Shown: positions 1 through 7,521, counted from the first letter of the stretch. The stretch: 41,609 nt of DNA from an uncultured Lachnospiraceae bacterium (GCA_905234525.1 CAJOIL010000013.1:1-41609); one strand, 5' to 3'. A program made the numbers and translations. Notes: a model not told the origin generated them from the letters alone.

Positions 1-662
1 TATTCGCTTATTATATTGCACACCTTGTTGAATTCTTCGGGCGTGTGGCTTGACTTGCTGGCTACGAGGTAGTACTTGCCATCATGCTTGTTCTTATATA
101 GTGCATTGCGACCGTGATAGAAGTCGCCGAGGACGTTAGCAAGAGCGATAACATCATCAAGTGTATCGAAGACGAATAGCTTAGTGACATCCATTGGTAT
201 GTCAAGCTGTGCGTTAAGGCTTCCGTCCTTGTTAAGAACCTCTGTAACCTCTTTGGCCTTCTTGAATAGGTCTATTATATCGCTTGCAGAAGAGCGACGT
301 TCCTCCTCGATGGATTCGTAATCTATATCGCCATCCCAATCCAATAAGTCTTCGTCGTATTCTTCGTCGGTATCGTCTTCCGTGAAACGTGAAAATCTTG
401 TATCTAATTCTTCGGGGAATTCAATCTTGGTAACGATAAGCACAATGCTTTCATCAGATAGCGGAACAGCTTCTATCATAAGAGGTATGTCCTCTGCTTC
501 AAAGCCATACTTGAAGGAGGCCCACTTAAGCATCTCTCTAAAGAGCGCCTTGGCCTTCTCTGTGCCGTAAGCGAGCTCGGTTAGGCTGATATGACGAAGC
601 TCTAAGTCCTGCTTAGTTAGAGTACAACGTATTTGATTGTCGTTGATTTTCTCTATCTTCAT
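1..662 (-). CDS. mecA: Adaptor protein MecA (3' end cut by window edge)
   Basis: Reading leftwards from the ATG at 660-662, about 220 residues are open to the window edge, so the C-terminus is missing. MecA is the adaptor that delivers substrates to the ClpC(P) protease and activates ClpC. The start MKIEKINDNQIRCTLT is the typical MecA N-domain opening. It is followed by an acidic linker (TEDDTDEEYDEDLLDWDGD) and a C-domain with the F-x-F-D-x-LDDVIALA and L-Y-K...YYLV pattern of the ClpC-binding half. An AGGGG ribosome site sits about 8 bases before ATG. The gene is divergent from the kinase-like gene and has its own promoter at 695-723. The family call is confident; the missing end cannot be judged. 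Confidence 0.93.
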   Translation of the reverse strand, partial: MKIEKINDNQIRCTLTKQDLELRHISLTELAYGTEKAKALFREMLKWASFKYGFEAEDIPLMIEAVPLSDESIVLIVTKIEFPEELDTRFSRFTEDDTDEEYDEDLLDWDGDIDYESIEEERRSSASDIIDLFKKAKEVTEVLNKDGSLNAQLDIPMDVTKLFVFDTLDDVIALANVLGDFYHGRNALYKNKHDGKYYLVASKSSHTPEEFNKVCNIISE

Positions 663-694
663 ATTATACCCCTGATACATTTCTCTTCGTCTTA

Positions 695-723
695 ATTATA
701 AGATACATAAAATGTAATGTCTA
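695..723 (-). promoter_or_regulatory. mecA promoter (-35 TAGACA, 17 bp, -10 TATAAT)
   Basis: On the minus strand a TAGACA (718-723) is separated by exactly 17 bp from a perfect TATAAT (695-700), about 33 bp before the mecA ATG. Matches are 5/6 and 6/6 to the sigma-A consensus. The call rests on sequence only. Confidence 0.7.
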
Positions 724-853
724 TCATATTTGATGTCTTTTTTGTGAAATATTTGTATCTAAAGAGGTCTCACAAAATTATAAATAAAAAATAAACTTTA
801 TTAACACATTATTAAGACTTTATTAAATTTTTATAAAATTTTGAGGTGTTTTG

Positions 854-882
854 TTGCAAGTCATAAAACACTTTGATATAAA
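854..882 (+). promoter_or_regulatory. Promoter for kinase-like gene (TTGCAA-17-TATAAA)
   Basis: TTGCAA at 854-859 is followed after 17 bp by TATAAA at 877-882. Transcription would begin near 889-891, giving a leader of only about 16 bases before the ATG at 907. The AT-rich stretch 770-840 upstream could act as an UP element. The remainder of the 663-906 intergenic region shows nothing else recognisable. Confidence 0.55.
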
Positions 883-906
883 TGCTTTTAGAGATGCTTC
901 TTTCGT

Positions 907-2214
907 ATGAAGGAGGCGATACAAATCAATATTTCCGAGAAATTGTCTGAGAAGTATGAAGAGGTCAGAGTAATATATGAATCGACAGCCAGCCTTGTAG
1001 TACTCGTAAGACATGTAAAGCTTGATCATGAGCGTATTATCAAGAGAGTTGCCAAGAGCTCTTATGATATGGTAAGTGAGTCAGGTTCTGTTCGAGAGGC
1101 ATTAATCCTCTTGAATCTTAGACATCCCAATATACCTATACTGTATGATCTTGATGAAGATGAAGATTATTACTACATAGTAGAGGAATATATAGTTGGA
1201 GAGTCAATGGCAGATTATTTATATCTGCATCAAAGCATTTCCCATAGTGAGCTTATACGAATAGCAATAGTACTGTATGATGTGCTTGATTATTTACATA
1301 ATCTTAAGACGCCTATATGCTATCAGGATGTGAAGCTTGAGCATATATTTTTGTCGAACGGACGAATTGTATTAATTGATTATGGTATAGCAACATATCT
1401 TAAGGGTAATGAGCACGCTACTTACGCAACACTGTCATATGCATCAGATATGCAACTAAATGGTAAATGTGATACGTCAAGTGATATCTACAATACCAAG
1501 GTAGCGCTGAAAAGAATATACGACAGTGGCAAACAGAAGCGGGATTTTGAAATAGAAAGGCTACTTAACGTTAATAACAATTTAAGTGCAGCCAAAGAAA
1601 AATCAAAATGGCTTCTTCTTAGTGATAAGAAAGATACGACAAGTAAGCATCTCGACAGTAAGGTGGCGGTTGTAGGTAATGATAAGGGCATTGGTGTAAG
1701 TCATATAGCAATAGCTTTAACATGTTATCTTAATAATATCGGTATTGTAAGCTACTATCAGGAATTCACAGATGATGAAAACAATATCGAAAAGCTCATG
1801 TTAAGAGACAAAAGCTTTAATGAGAGGGATAATATAATATACCACGATTGTTTTAAAGGGATTCGTCAAGTGGGCGAAGCCGTAGAAGATAAATATTCAC
1901 CTCCCAAAGGACTAATTATTGGTGATGTCGGAACAAATGTATCATTGGCGATGCGCTTTGATGCGATAGTCTATGTGATCTCGTCTCGTATATATAAGAG
2001 TAACGAGATTGATGATATAGCTTCTAACCCCAATACAGTGGTCATTATCAATCCCAAGTCAATAGGTGTGGGGGTAGAGGTTGCCAAGCTAATCGGCAAA
2101 AGAGTCTATTCATTTCCTATTGATGAAGATCCGTTCGCTATAACTAAGACTAAGGATAAAGTGTTAAGCCAAATTGTTAAGCGTCTTAATCTTGGTCGGG
2201 CGCAGATAATTTAA
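907..2214 (+). CDS. Degenerate Ser/Thr kinase domain fused to a Walker-less P-loop-like domain
   Basis: A 435-residue protein in two parts. Residues about 20-205 resemble a eukaryotic-type kinase: beta-3 Lys (IIK46), alpha-C Glu64 in REALILLNLRHPNI, the catalytic loop YQDVKLEH (139-146) in place of HRDxKxxN, and DYG (158-160) in place of DFG. Asp141, Lys143 and Asp158 are kept, but the Mg-binding Asn is His146 and HRD is YQD. The activation segment is short, with only an SDIYN remnant. Residues about 252-430 resemble a MinD/ParA/TadZ-like domain (VAVVGNDKGIGVSHIAIAL), but the Walker Lys is absent (GIGVSH instead of GVGKTT). No membrane segment is evident. It is probably a pseudokinase or weak kinase with a regulatory partner domain. 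The next gene resembles its C-terminal domain. A strong AAGGAGG lies just inside the gene (910-916), so the start is slightly uncertain. Confidence 0.6.
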   Translation: MKEAIQINISEKLSEKYEEVRVIYESTASLVVLVRHVKLDHERIIKRVAKSSYDMVSESGSVREALILLNLRHPNIPILYDLDEDEDYYYIVEEYIVGESMADYLYLHQSISHSELIRIAIVLYDVLDYLHNLKTPICYQDVKLEHIFLSNGRIVLIDYGIATYLKGNEHATYATLSYASDMQLNGKCDTSSDIYNTKVALKRIYDSGKQKRDFEIERLLNVNNNLSAAKEKSKWLLLSDKKDTTSKHLDSKVAVVGNDKGIGVSHIAIALTCYLNNIGIVSYYQEFTDDENNIEKLMLRDKSFNERDNIIYHDCFKGIRQVGEAVEDKYSPPKGLIIGDVGTNVSLAMRFDAIVYVISSRIYKSNEIDDIASNPNTVVIINPKSIGVGVEVAKLIGKRVYSFPIDEDPFAITKTKDKVLSQIVKRLNLGRAQII

Positions 2215-2230
2215 AAAGGGGAAATAAGCT

Positions 2231-2839
2231 GTGAGAGAGAAATTTCTTAAAAGGAAAAAGAAGACATATGCAATATACGGTATGGGCAGTACGAGACTAA
2301 GTATTGCTTTGGCAAATTACTATGCAAGCTATCTTAAGAAAAGCGTAGCTATTGCTGAAGTGGGAAACGGAAATCTGTCAGACATATCAGGAGATAATTC
2401 TTCAAAGGAGCATATCAGCATGGTTGATAAAGCATTTGTCGGATTTCGAATAATGAAGGTTGATTACTATCCGTTTATAAACACGGATTTAAGTATGAAG
2501 CTTAAGGGCGAAGATTATGATGTTATTATTTGGGATTTTGAAGATTTAAGCCATGATTATATGATGTTGTATGGAACCTGTGATACAAGGATTTATCTTA
2601 GCAATATTGCATCCTACAACAGGCGATTATTTTGTCAAAATAAAAATTTATTTGAAAGTGACATGATAAAGGTGGAGCTTTATTGTTATTTTTTGAATAA
2701 GAAGGATTTAAGATGGTACGATAAAACTGTTGGAAGGTCTGATACTTTTTCAAGTATAAGAGAAATGGGCTTAATTAAAGACCCGAATAGATTATCAAAG
2801 GATGATTTGGAATTTTTAAAAAAAGTGGCTGTCGAATAA
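2231..2839 (+). CDS. Unrecognised protein resembling the P-loop-like domain of the preceding gene
   Basis: A 202-residue soluble protein starting at GTG, preceded by AAAAAGGGGAAA about 8 bases upstream. Its N-terminus (YAIYGMGSTRLSIALANYY) has the same beta-strand, glycine-loop, helix layout as the C-terminal domain of the preceding protein (VAVVGNDKGIGVSHIAIAL) and likewise lacks the Walker Lys. A later DYDVIIWDFED segment sits where a Walker B strand would be in MinD/ParA folds. The 16-base gap to the upstream gene suggests one transcript. A partnership between the two proteins is inferred; the function is unknown. Comparison with TadZ/CpaE-type proteins of Flp pilus loci is possible, but no pilus genes are present here. 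Confidence 0.55.
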   Translation: MREKFLKRKKKTYAIYGMGSTRLSIALANYYASYLKKSVAIAEVGNGNLSDISGDNSSKEHISMVDKAFVGFRIMKVDYYPFINTDLSMKLKGEDYDVIIWDFEDLSHDYMMLYGTCDTRIYLSNIASYNRRLFCQNKNLFESDMIKVELYCYFLNKKDLRWYDKTVGRSDTFSSIREMGLIKDPNRLSKDDLEFLKKVAVE

Positions 2840-2958
2840 AATAACGAAAGGAGGAAGGGAAATACGCTCCGGTTTAAAATAAACGAGGATTCTAATGTCT
2901 GTAACACGGAGCGAACATATGAATAGAATAATTTGAAATAAAGATAATAATCAGAAGG

Positions 2959-2990
2959 CCACCGGGAATTCTTTTCTCGGTGGGTTTTTT
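2959..2990 (+). terminator. Rho-independent terminator after the kinase-like pair
   Basis: A 10-bp stem (2959-2968 with 2974-2983, one G-T pair) has a 5-base loop and is followed by G and six T. The region 2840-2958 before it holds an orphan AAAGGAGG (2847-2854) and a 7-bp inverted repeat CGCTCCG/CGGAGCG (2865-2871, 2907-2913). Confidence 0.85.
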
Positions 2991-2991
2991 C

Positions 2992-3000
2992 TGTTATAAT
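2992..3000 (+). promoter_or_regulatory. Extended -10 promoter for the GH18 gene
   Basis: TG-T-TATAAT directly follows the T-run of the terminator. No good -35 lies at 16-18 bp, so this would be an extended -10 promoter starting near 3007. The leader contains a small GGTCG/CGGCC hairpin (3015-3019 with 3031-3035) just before the GGGAGGG ribosome site. Confidence 0.5.
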
Positions 3001-3050
3001 GGTACAAGTGACCCGGTCGGAAGCCTTTTTCGGCCATTTGGGAGGGAATA

Positions 3051-4766
3051 ATGAACAAAGCAAAGCAAATTATTAATAAATTAACTAAGGATCCAAGATT
3101 TATAATAGTATTAATAATACTTGTAGTGCTTATTGTGGCGGCAATATTTATTTACAATAAGAGATATTCTCCCACCAATGAGACGATGACGCTTAATGAG
3201 TATTATGAGGTTGCCGAGGGAGAGATGGCACTGATAACAGATGGCGAGCTTATGACAAAGAGTGAGGGCGCTCCAAATGCAATTGTCAGAAATGAGACGC
3301 CATATGTCAGATATGATGTGATTAATAAGGCAGTAAATGATATATATGCATATGATTCTTCGGAGAAGAAGGTGTCTTATACAACGGTTGCGGGAACATA
3401 TCAAGCAGGTATCGGCAGTAAGGGATATACATTCAAAGGCAGCAATGTGGGAACTGATTATGTACCGTGTATCGAAGAAAGAGGCACGGCATACTTGGCG
3501 CTTGAATTTGTTAAGGCTACTAACGGTACGGAATACACATTTAACAAGGATCCATACAGAGCGGCAATATACACGCCCGGTACAGAGAGGACGGTAGCTA
3601 AAATTAATGATGATACACCGCTTAGAAGATTCGGGGGTAACAGAAGCAAGATTGTGGCGAGCGTCAAGGATGGCGATGAAGTAACCGTAGTTGATAATTA
3701 CGGAAGCTGGTCACAGATACTCACAGAGGACGGAGAGCTTGGCTGCGTGCCTAACGGATATATAAGCGACAGGGAGACAAAAACCAACAAAACAGGGGTT
3801 GCGCAAGAGAATTTAAAGCATAATTTAACAAATGACGTTATTAAGATGGGCTGGCACCAGGTATTCAGTAAACCGACTAATAACGAGCTAACAAGCGTAC
3901 TTGAAACAACCACCGGAATGAATGTTATCAGTCCGACCTGGCTACAAATCAACTCCAATCGAGGTGGCCTAAACGACTTTTCTTCGGCGGAATATGTTAA
4001 GGCTTGCCACGATAGAGGCATTGAAGTGTGGGTTCTTGTAAGCAACATTGAGAGAGATATAGATGAAAGCATATTATTTAACACCACATCCTCTCGCGAG
4101 AATCTTGAAAATAACATTATTAACGCGGTTGTTGCATCAGGTGCGGACGGCATTAACCTGGATATGGAATCGGTAAGTGATTCAGATGTAGTCGGATATG
4201 TGGAATTTATTAAGGAATTGGCGCTAAAATGCCAAGAGCATGCTTTAGTGCTGTCGGTTGACAATTACAATCTTAATTCCGCTAATTATATGATAGATAT
4301 ACAGTCGCGCTTTGCTGATTATATTGTGTTATTCGGATATGATGAGACGTGGACCGGAAGTCCTACGGCGGGCTCTAACAATTCAATTAAATGGGTTAAG
4401 AAAAATGTTGAAGCTATGCTTGATGCCGGTGTCGATAAGAAGCAATTAATTCTTGCGATTCCTTTCTACACAAGGCTATGGAAGCAAACAGGCAACACGC
4501 TTACAAGCGAAGCTGTTACGTTGAAAGAGACACCAACTATACTTTCAAATAATAATGCTACTGAAACTTGGCTTAAGGACAATAAGGAGAATTACGCTGA
4601 GTGGACATCGGGTGATAGCAAGTATATGATTTGGATTGTAGATAATAAGTCGCTTAAAGAGCGATGTGCATATGCAATGGAGAAGAATATTGCAGGTATT
4701 GCCGCTTGGAAGCTTGGCAACGAGACAAAGGAAACTTGGAATATGATTGCCGAGACAGTGCAGTAA
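3051..4766 (+). CDS. Membrane-anchored SH3 and glycoside hydrolase family 18 protein
   Basis: A 571-residue, probably extracytoplasmic protein anchored by one N-terminal membrane helix (residues about 17-36, no clear cleavage site). Residues about 74-165 resemble the copper-amine-oxidase N-like repeat module found in clostridial surface proteins. Residues about 188-240 form a bacterial SH3-type domain (KDGDEVTVVDNYGSWSQI). Residues about 263-560 are a GH18 TIM barrel with DGINLDMES at 366-374, where Asp371 and Glu373 match the DxE catalytic pair of chitinase and YaaH-type enzymes. Such proteins act on N-acetylglucosamine links, for example in peptidoglycan; the substrate here is inferred. The GGGAGGG ribosome site fixes the start. 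It is monocistronic or leads into the tsaC gene, which also has its own promoter in this gene's tail. Confidence 0.85.
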   Translation: MNKAKQIINKLTKDPRFIIVLIILVVLIVAAIFIYNKRYSPTNETMTLNEYYEVAEGEMALITDGELMTKSEGAPNAIVRNETPYVRYDVINKAVNDIYAYDSSEKKVSYTTVAGTYQAGIGSKGYTFKGSNVGTDYVPCIEERGTAYLALEFVKATNGTEYTFNKDPYRAAIYTPGTERTVAKINDDTPLRRFGGNRSKIVASVKDGDEVTVVDNYGSWSQILTEDGELGCVPNGYISDRETKTNKTGVAQENLKHNLTNDVIKMGWHQVFSKPTNNELTSVLETTTGMNVISPTWLQINSNRGGLNDFSSAEYVKACHDRGIEVWVLVSNIERDIDESILFNTTSSRENLENNIINAVVASGADGINLDMESVSDSDVVGYVEFIKELALKCQEHALVLSVDNYNLNSANYMIDIQSRFADYIVLFGYDETWTGSPTAGSNNSIKWVKKNVEAMLDAGVDKKQLILAIPFYTRLWKQTGNTLTSEAVTLKETPTILSNNNATETWLKDNKENYAEWTSGDSKYMIWIVDNKSLKERCAYAMEKNIAGIAAWKLGNETKETWNMIAETVQ

Positions 4767-4775
4767 TGCTATAAT
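4747..4775 (+). promoter_or_regulatory. Promoter TTGCCG-17-TATAAT ending 7 bp before the tsaC ATG
   Basis: TTGCCG (4747-4752), 17 bp, then a perfect TATAAT (4770-4775) overlap the last codons of the GH18 gene. The expected +1 is 4782-4783, which is the A of the downstream ATG, and no Shine-Dalgarno lies between. This would give a leaderless message. Confidence 0.5.
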
Positions 4776-4782
4776 ACCACTT

Positions 4783-6306
4783 ATGGAAACGCTTATACTC
4801 AAGGTAGATGAGTCAATTGACGGACAGGATGCAATAGAGAAAGCCGCTAAGATAATAAGAGACGGTGGTCTTGTTGCATTTCCTACAGAGACAGTATACG
4901 GACTTGGCGGTGATGCCACTAATGCCAGGTCTGCAAGAAGAATATATAAAGCCAAGGGAAGACCGAGCGACAATCCCTTAATTGTTCATATTGCAAGAGT
5001 GGAGCAATTAGCCGAGGCAGCGGAGGATATACCGGATGTTGCTTATGAATTGGCTAAGACCTTTTGGCCGGGACCGCTTACAATGATTCTTAAAAAGCAA
5101 AGGTCGATTCCGAGGAACACTACAGGCGGGCTTGATACCGTGGCAGTACGTCTTCCCGACAACGAGGTTGCACGAGAGCTTATATTACAAAGCGGTCGCC
5201 TTATTGCGGCACCCTCCGCTAATGTGTCGGGTAGGCCGAGTCCGACTAATGCTAAGCACGTATATAACGATTTAGCCGGCAAAATAGATGCCATCATTGA
5301 TGACGGAGATTCCGTAGTGGGATTAGAGTCCACAATTCTTGATTTGACTTCCGATATACCGATGATTCTAAGGCCCGGTGTTATTACACGCGCGGATCTG
5401 GAGCAGGTAATAGGACGTGTCGGAGTTGACAGTGCGATTATCAGTGATGATGAAAGTAACCCCAAGGCACCGGGCATGAAATACAGGCACTACGCCCCCA
5501 AGGCGAGCCTTGTGGTTGTTGAAGGTGATGCTTATCGTGTAGCGAACTATATTAATTCGCAGGTTTGTGACTTAAGGAGCGAAGGTCATAAAACAGGCGT
5601 TATTGTAGCTGAAGAGAATGCCCCAATGTATAAAGCCGATATCGTTAAATCAGTCGGCTCTTTGGAGCATGAAGAAGAAATTGCGCATAATCTCTACAGT
5701 ATACTTCGGGAATTCGATAATGAAGATATAGACAGAATATATTCCGAAAGCTTCAATGATGACGGCATTGGTCAAGCCATCATGAACCGTTTATTGAAGG
5801 CTGCGGGACACAGGAAGGTCAATGCCAACCAGGAGTCGATTACACGAATAATATTTGTGGGTAAGAACGGGGCATCCAGAAGTCCGATGGCTGCGGCAAT
5901 CCTTAAGTCAATGGAGCTTAATAAGGATTATGAGATATTATCGAGAGGAATACTGGTACAATTTCCGGAACCGCTTAATCCGAAGATAGAAGCGGTGCTT
6001 ACGGGTAACGGTATAGAGGTTGAGGATTTTCATGCTAAGGAGCTTAGCGATGAAGATATTAATTCAACTACAATATTATTTACCATGGAGGAATCCCACA
6101 AGAAAAGGATTATTGATAAGCTTGCGAAAGCAAATGAAGGCAATACCTTTGTCTTATCAACATATGTGGGTAATGAATTGGAAATACCCAATCCGTACGG
6201 TGGATCTTTACAGTTATATGGCTTATGCTTTGAATCTATCAAGAAGACGCTTGAGGACCTTGTTAATATATTAGATCAGAGCAGATCTAAGGAGGAGTTA
6301 AAATGA
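4783..6306 (+). CDS. TsaC/Sua5 L-threonylcarbamoyladenylate synthase fused to an inactive LMW-phosphatase domain
   Basis: A 507-residue fusion. Residues about 1-345 are a long-form Sua5/YwlC enzyme, which makes threonylcarbamoyl-AMP from Thr, bicarbonate and ATP for the t6A37 modification of tRNA. Visible motifs are KAKGRPSDNPL, SAPSANVSGRPSPT, and the Sua5 linker PGMKYRHYAPKA leading to the C-terminal Sua5 domain. Residues about 352-505 are a low-molecular-weight tyrosine/arginine phosphatase fold (YwlE-like) with the P-loop region GKNGASRSPMA. The nucleophilic Cys is Gly360 (Arg366 and Ser367 remain), and the general-acid DP motif is NP (Asn470-Pro471), so the domain should be catalytically dead. 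A longer TTG start at 4747 would overlap the upstream gene and promoter, so ATG 4783 is preferred although it has no ribosome site. It overlaps the dCMP deaminase gene by ATGA. Confidence 0.85.
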   Translation: METLILKVDESIDGQDAIEKAAKIIRDGGLVAFPTETVYGLGGDATNARSARRIYKAKGRPSDNPLIVHIARVEQLAEAAEDIPDVAYELAKTFWPGPLTMILKKQRSIPRNTTGGLDTVAVRLPDNEVARELILQSGRLIAAPSANVSGRPSPTNAKHVYNDLAGKIDAIIDDGDSVVGLESTILDLTSDIPMILRPGVITRADLEQVIGRVGVDSAIISDDESNPKAPGMKYRHYAPKASLVVVEGDAYRVANYINSQVCDLRSEGHKTGVIVAEENAPMYKADIVKSVGSLEHEEEIAHNLYSILREFDNEDIDRIYSESFNDDGIGQAIMNRLLKAAGHRKVNANQESITRIIFVGKNGASRSPMAAAILKSMELNKDYEILSRGILVQFPEPLNPKIEAVLTGNGIEVEDFHAKELSDEDINSTTILFTMEESHKKRIIDKLAKANEGNTFVLSTYVGNELEIPNPYGGSLQLYGLCFESIKKTLEDLVNILDQSRSKEELK

Positions 6307-6788
6307 GCGAAAAGAGGACAGACTATATCAGTTGGGATGAGTATTTTATGGGGGTTGCAAAGCTATCCGGCATGCGCTCTAAGGATCCCAATACACAGGT
6401 TGGAGCATGTATTGTAAGCAACGATAATAAGATATTGTCAATGGGCTACAACGGTTTTCCGACAGGATGTTCAGATGATGATTTTCCTTGGTGCAGAGAG
6501 GGAGAGCCACTCGATAATAAGTATTTTTATACAACACATTCAGAGCTTAACGCAATTCTTAATTATAGGGGCGGAAGCTTGGAAGGAACGAAGCTGTATG
6601 TATCGCTTTTCCCTTGTAATGAGTGTGCTAAGGCTATTATTCAGGCCGGAATTAAGACTATTATATATGATTCCGACAAATACGCAGATACGCCATCCGT
6701 TATTGCCTCTAAGAGAATGCTTAAGGCATCGGGTGTTGAATTCCATAAGTATGAAGCAAGCGGTCGTGAGCTTAGTATGACCGTGTAG
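6303..6788 (+). CDS. Deoxycytidylate (dCMP) deaminase
   Basis: A 161-residue zinc enzyme converting dCMP to dUMP for thymidylate synthesis. The zinc site is visible as HSE (79-81), with His79 and catalytic Glu81, and PCNEC (104-108), with Cys105 and Cys108. GYNGFPTG and the HSELNAI context are typical of dCMP deaminases rather than tRNA or cytidine deaminases. An AAGGAGGAG ribosome site at 6290-6298 precedes the ATG, which overlaps the stop of the upstream gene (ATGA), so the two are translationally coupled. Length is normal for the ComEB/dCMP deaminase family. Confidence 0.92.
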   Translation: MSEKRTDYISWDEYFMGVAKLSGMRSKDPNTQVGACIVSNDNKILSMGYNGFPTGCSDDDFPWCREGEPLDNKYFYTTHSELNAILNYRGGSLEGTKLYVSLFPCNECAKAIIQAGIKTIIYDSDKYADTPSVIASKRMLKASGVEFHKYEASGRELSMTV

Positions 6789-6835
6789 TAACTTGAGGTA
6801 AGTATTAACGTGTAGTAACTTGAGGTAAGTATTAA
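6782..6835 (+). repeat. Two perfect 27-bp tandem copies between the dCMP deaminase and ATP synthase genes
   Basis: Copy 1 (6782-6808) and copy 2 (6809-6835) are identical and begin CGTGTAGTAACTTGAGG. Copy 1 contains the stop codon of the deaminase gene. A short third remnant (CGCGTAG, 6836-6842) runs into the AGGAGA ribosome site of atpZ. It looks like a slipped-strand duplication. Confidence 0.9.
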
Positions 6836-6850
6836 CGCGTAGGAGATACA

Positions 6851-7138
6851 GTGAAGAAGAAAAACGAAATCGGCGAAATGCTTGTTCTTATTATGCAGAT
6901 AGGAATCAGCATGATAGTACCTATAGGATTAATGGTTGCCTTGTCCGTGTTCATAGTTAATAAGACGGGAATTAAGTGGATAAGCGTAATTCTCTTTGTT
7001 ATAGGGGCTGCCGCCGGTATTAGAAATGTTTTTAAATTAGTTAAGAAATACTTGAAAAAAAGCAAAGAGCCATATGAAATTGCGAGAGAGCAGGATGGCA
7101 ACAGCAAAGACGAAGAAGACAATGACGAAATTTATTAA
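6851..7138 (+). CDS. atpZ: ATP synthase accessory protein AtpZ-like
   Basis: A 95-residue protein with two membrane helices (residues about 10-33 and 40-58) and a charged C-terminal tail. The IGISMIVPIGLMVALSVFI helix, the short loop and the GAAAGIRNVFKLVKK ending match the AtpZ/ATPase_gene1 family, which sits at the head of many Firmicute F-ATPase operons and has been linked to c-ring assembly and divalent cation handling. It starts at GTG with AGGAGA 5 bases upstream. It overlaps the next gene, consistent with coupling. No promoter is apparent in the gap before it, so the ATP synthase operon may be read through from the tsaC promoter. Confidence 0.75.
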   Translation: MKKKNEIGEMLVLIMQIGISMIVPIGLMVALSVFIVNKTGIKWISVILFVIGAAAGIRNVFKLVKKYLKKSKEPYEIAREQDGNSKDEEDNDEIY

Positions 7139-7517
7139 AAGACTTAAGCAGCTAAATCAATCATTGCCGCTATTACTTGTCGGAATAGTTATCTGGGGAT
7201 TACTTGTTCAAATAATCGGTGTTTGGTTTGCAGATGACAAGCTTAGATATTCCACGGGTACATGGATAGGAACGGCGCTTGCGATTTTTATGGCAGTACA
7301 TCTGGCGGTTGTAATAGAATCGGCCGTTGACAGGGGTTCATCGGTTGGAATTTTGCGTTTTTATTCCGTAATTCGATATTTAATAGTTGTAATTGTCTTT
7401 TTAGTTATGGTATATTTTAACTTAGGGAATTGGATACCTGCAATTATTGCAGTGTTCGGATTAAAGGTAAGTGCGTATGCACAGCCCTTGATGATAAGAA
7501 TAATCAGAAGGAGGTGA
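7095..7517 (+). CDS. atpI: ATP synthase subunit I (AtpI)
   Basis: A protein of about 140 residues with four predicted membrane helices (LPLLLVGIVIWGLLVQII, WIGTALAIFMAVHLAVVI, LIVVIVFLVMVYF, WIPAIIAVFGLKVSAYA). Small four-helix proteins in this position, just before atpB, are subunit I, a helper for c-ring assembly. The start is uncertain: ATG 7095 (chosen), 7074 and 7122 are in frame, and all overlap or nearly abut atpZ. It ends 4 bases before atpB. Sequence similarity in this family is weak, so position and topology carry the call. Confidence 0.7.
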   Translation: MATAKTKKTMTKFIKRLKQLNQSLPLLLVGIVIWGLLVQIIGVWFADDKLRYSTGTWIGTALAIFMAVHLAVVIESAVDRGSSVGILRFYSVIRYLIVVIVFLVMVYFNLGNWIPAIIAVFGLKVSAYAQPLMIRIIRRR

Positions 7518-7521
7518 AGAT

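Noticed and set aside
663-670. TATAAT directly adjoining the mecA ATG on the minus strand
   Set aside because: It touches the start codon and could not give a transcript containing the full ATG; the box at 695-700 with a proper -35 is better.
893-949. 18-codon frame (ATG 893) overlapping the kinase-like gene start
   Set aside because: No ribosome site of its own, and it overlaps the main frame; kept only as context for the odd initiation region.
2895-2936. 13-codon frame between the kinase pair and the terminator
   Set aside because: Too short to support as a gene without conservation data; mentioned only under the orphan ribosome site.
3698-4264. Long minus-strand open frame inside the GH18 gene (and similar ones opposite the atp genes)
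   Set aside because: Low-complexity Ser/Leu-rich translations, no ribosome sites, and they lie opposite clear conserved genes.
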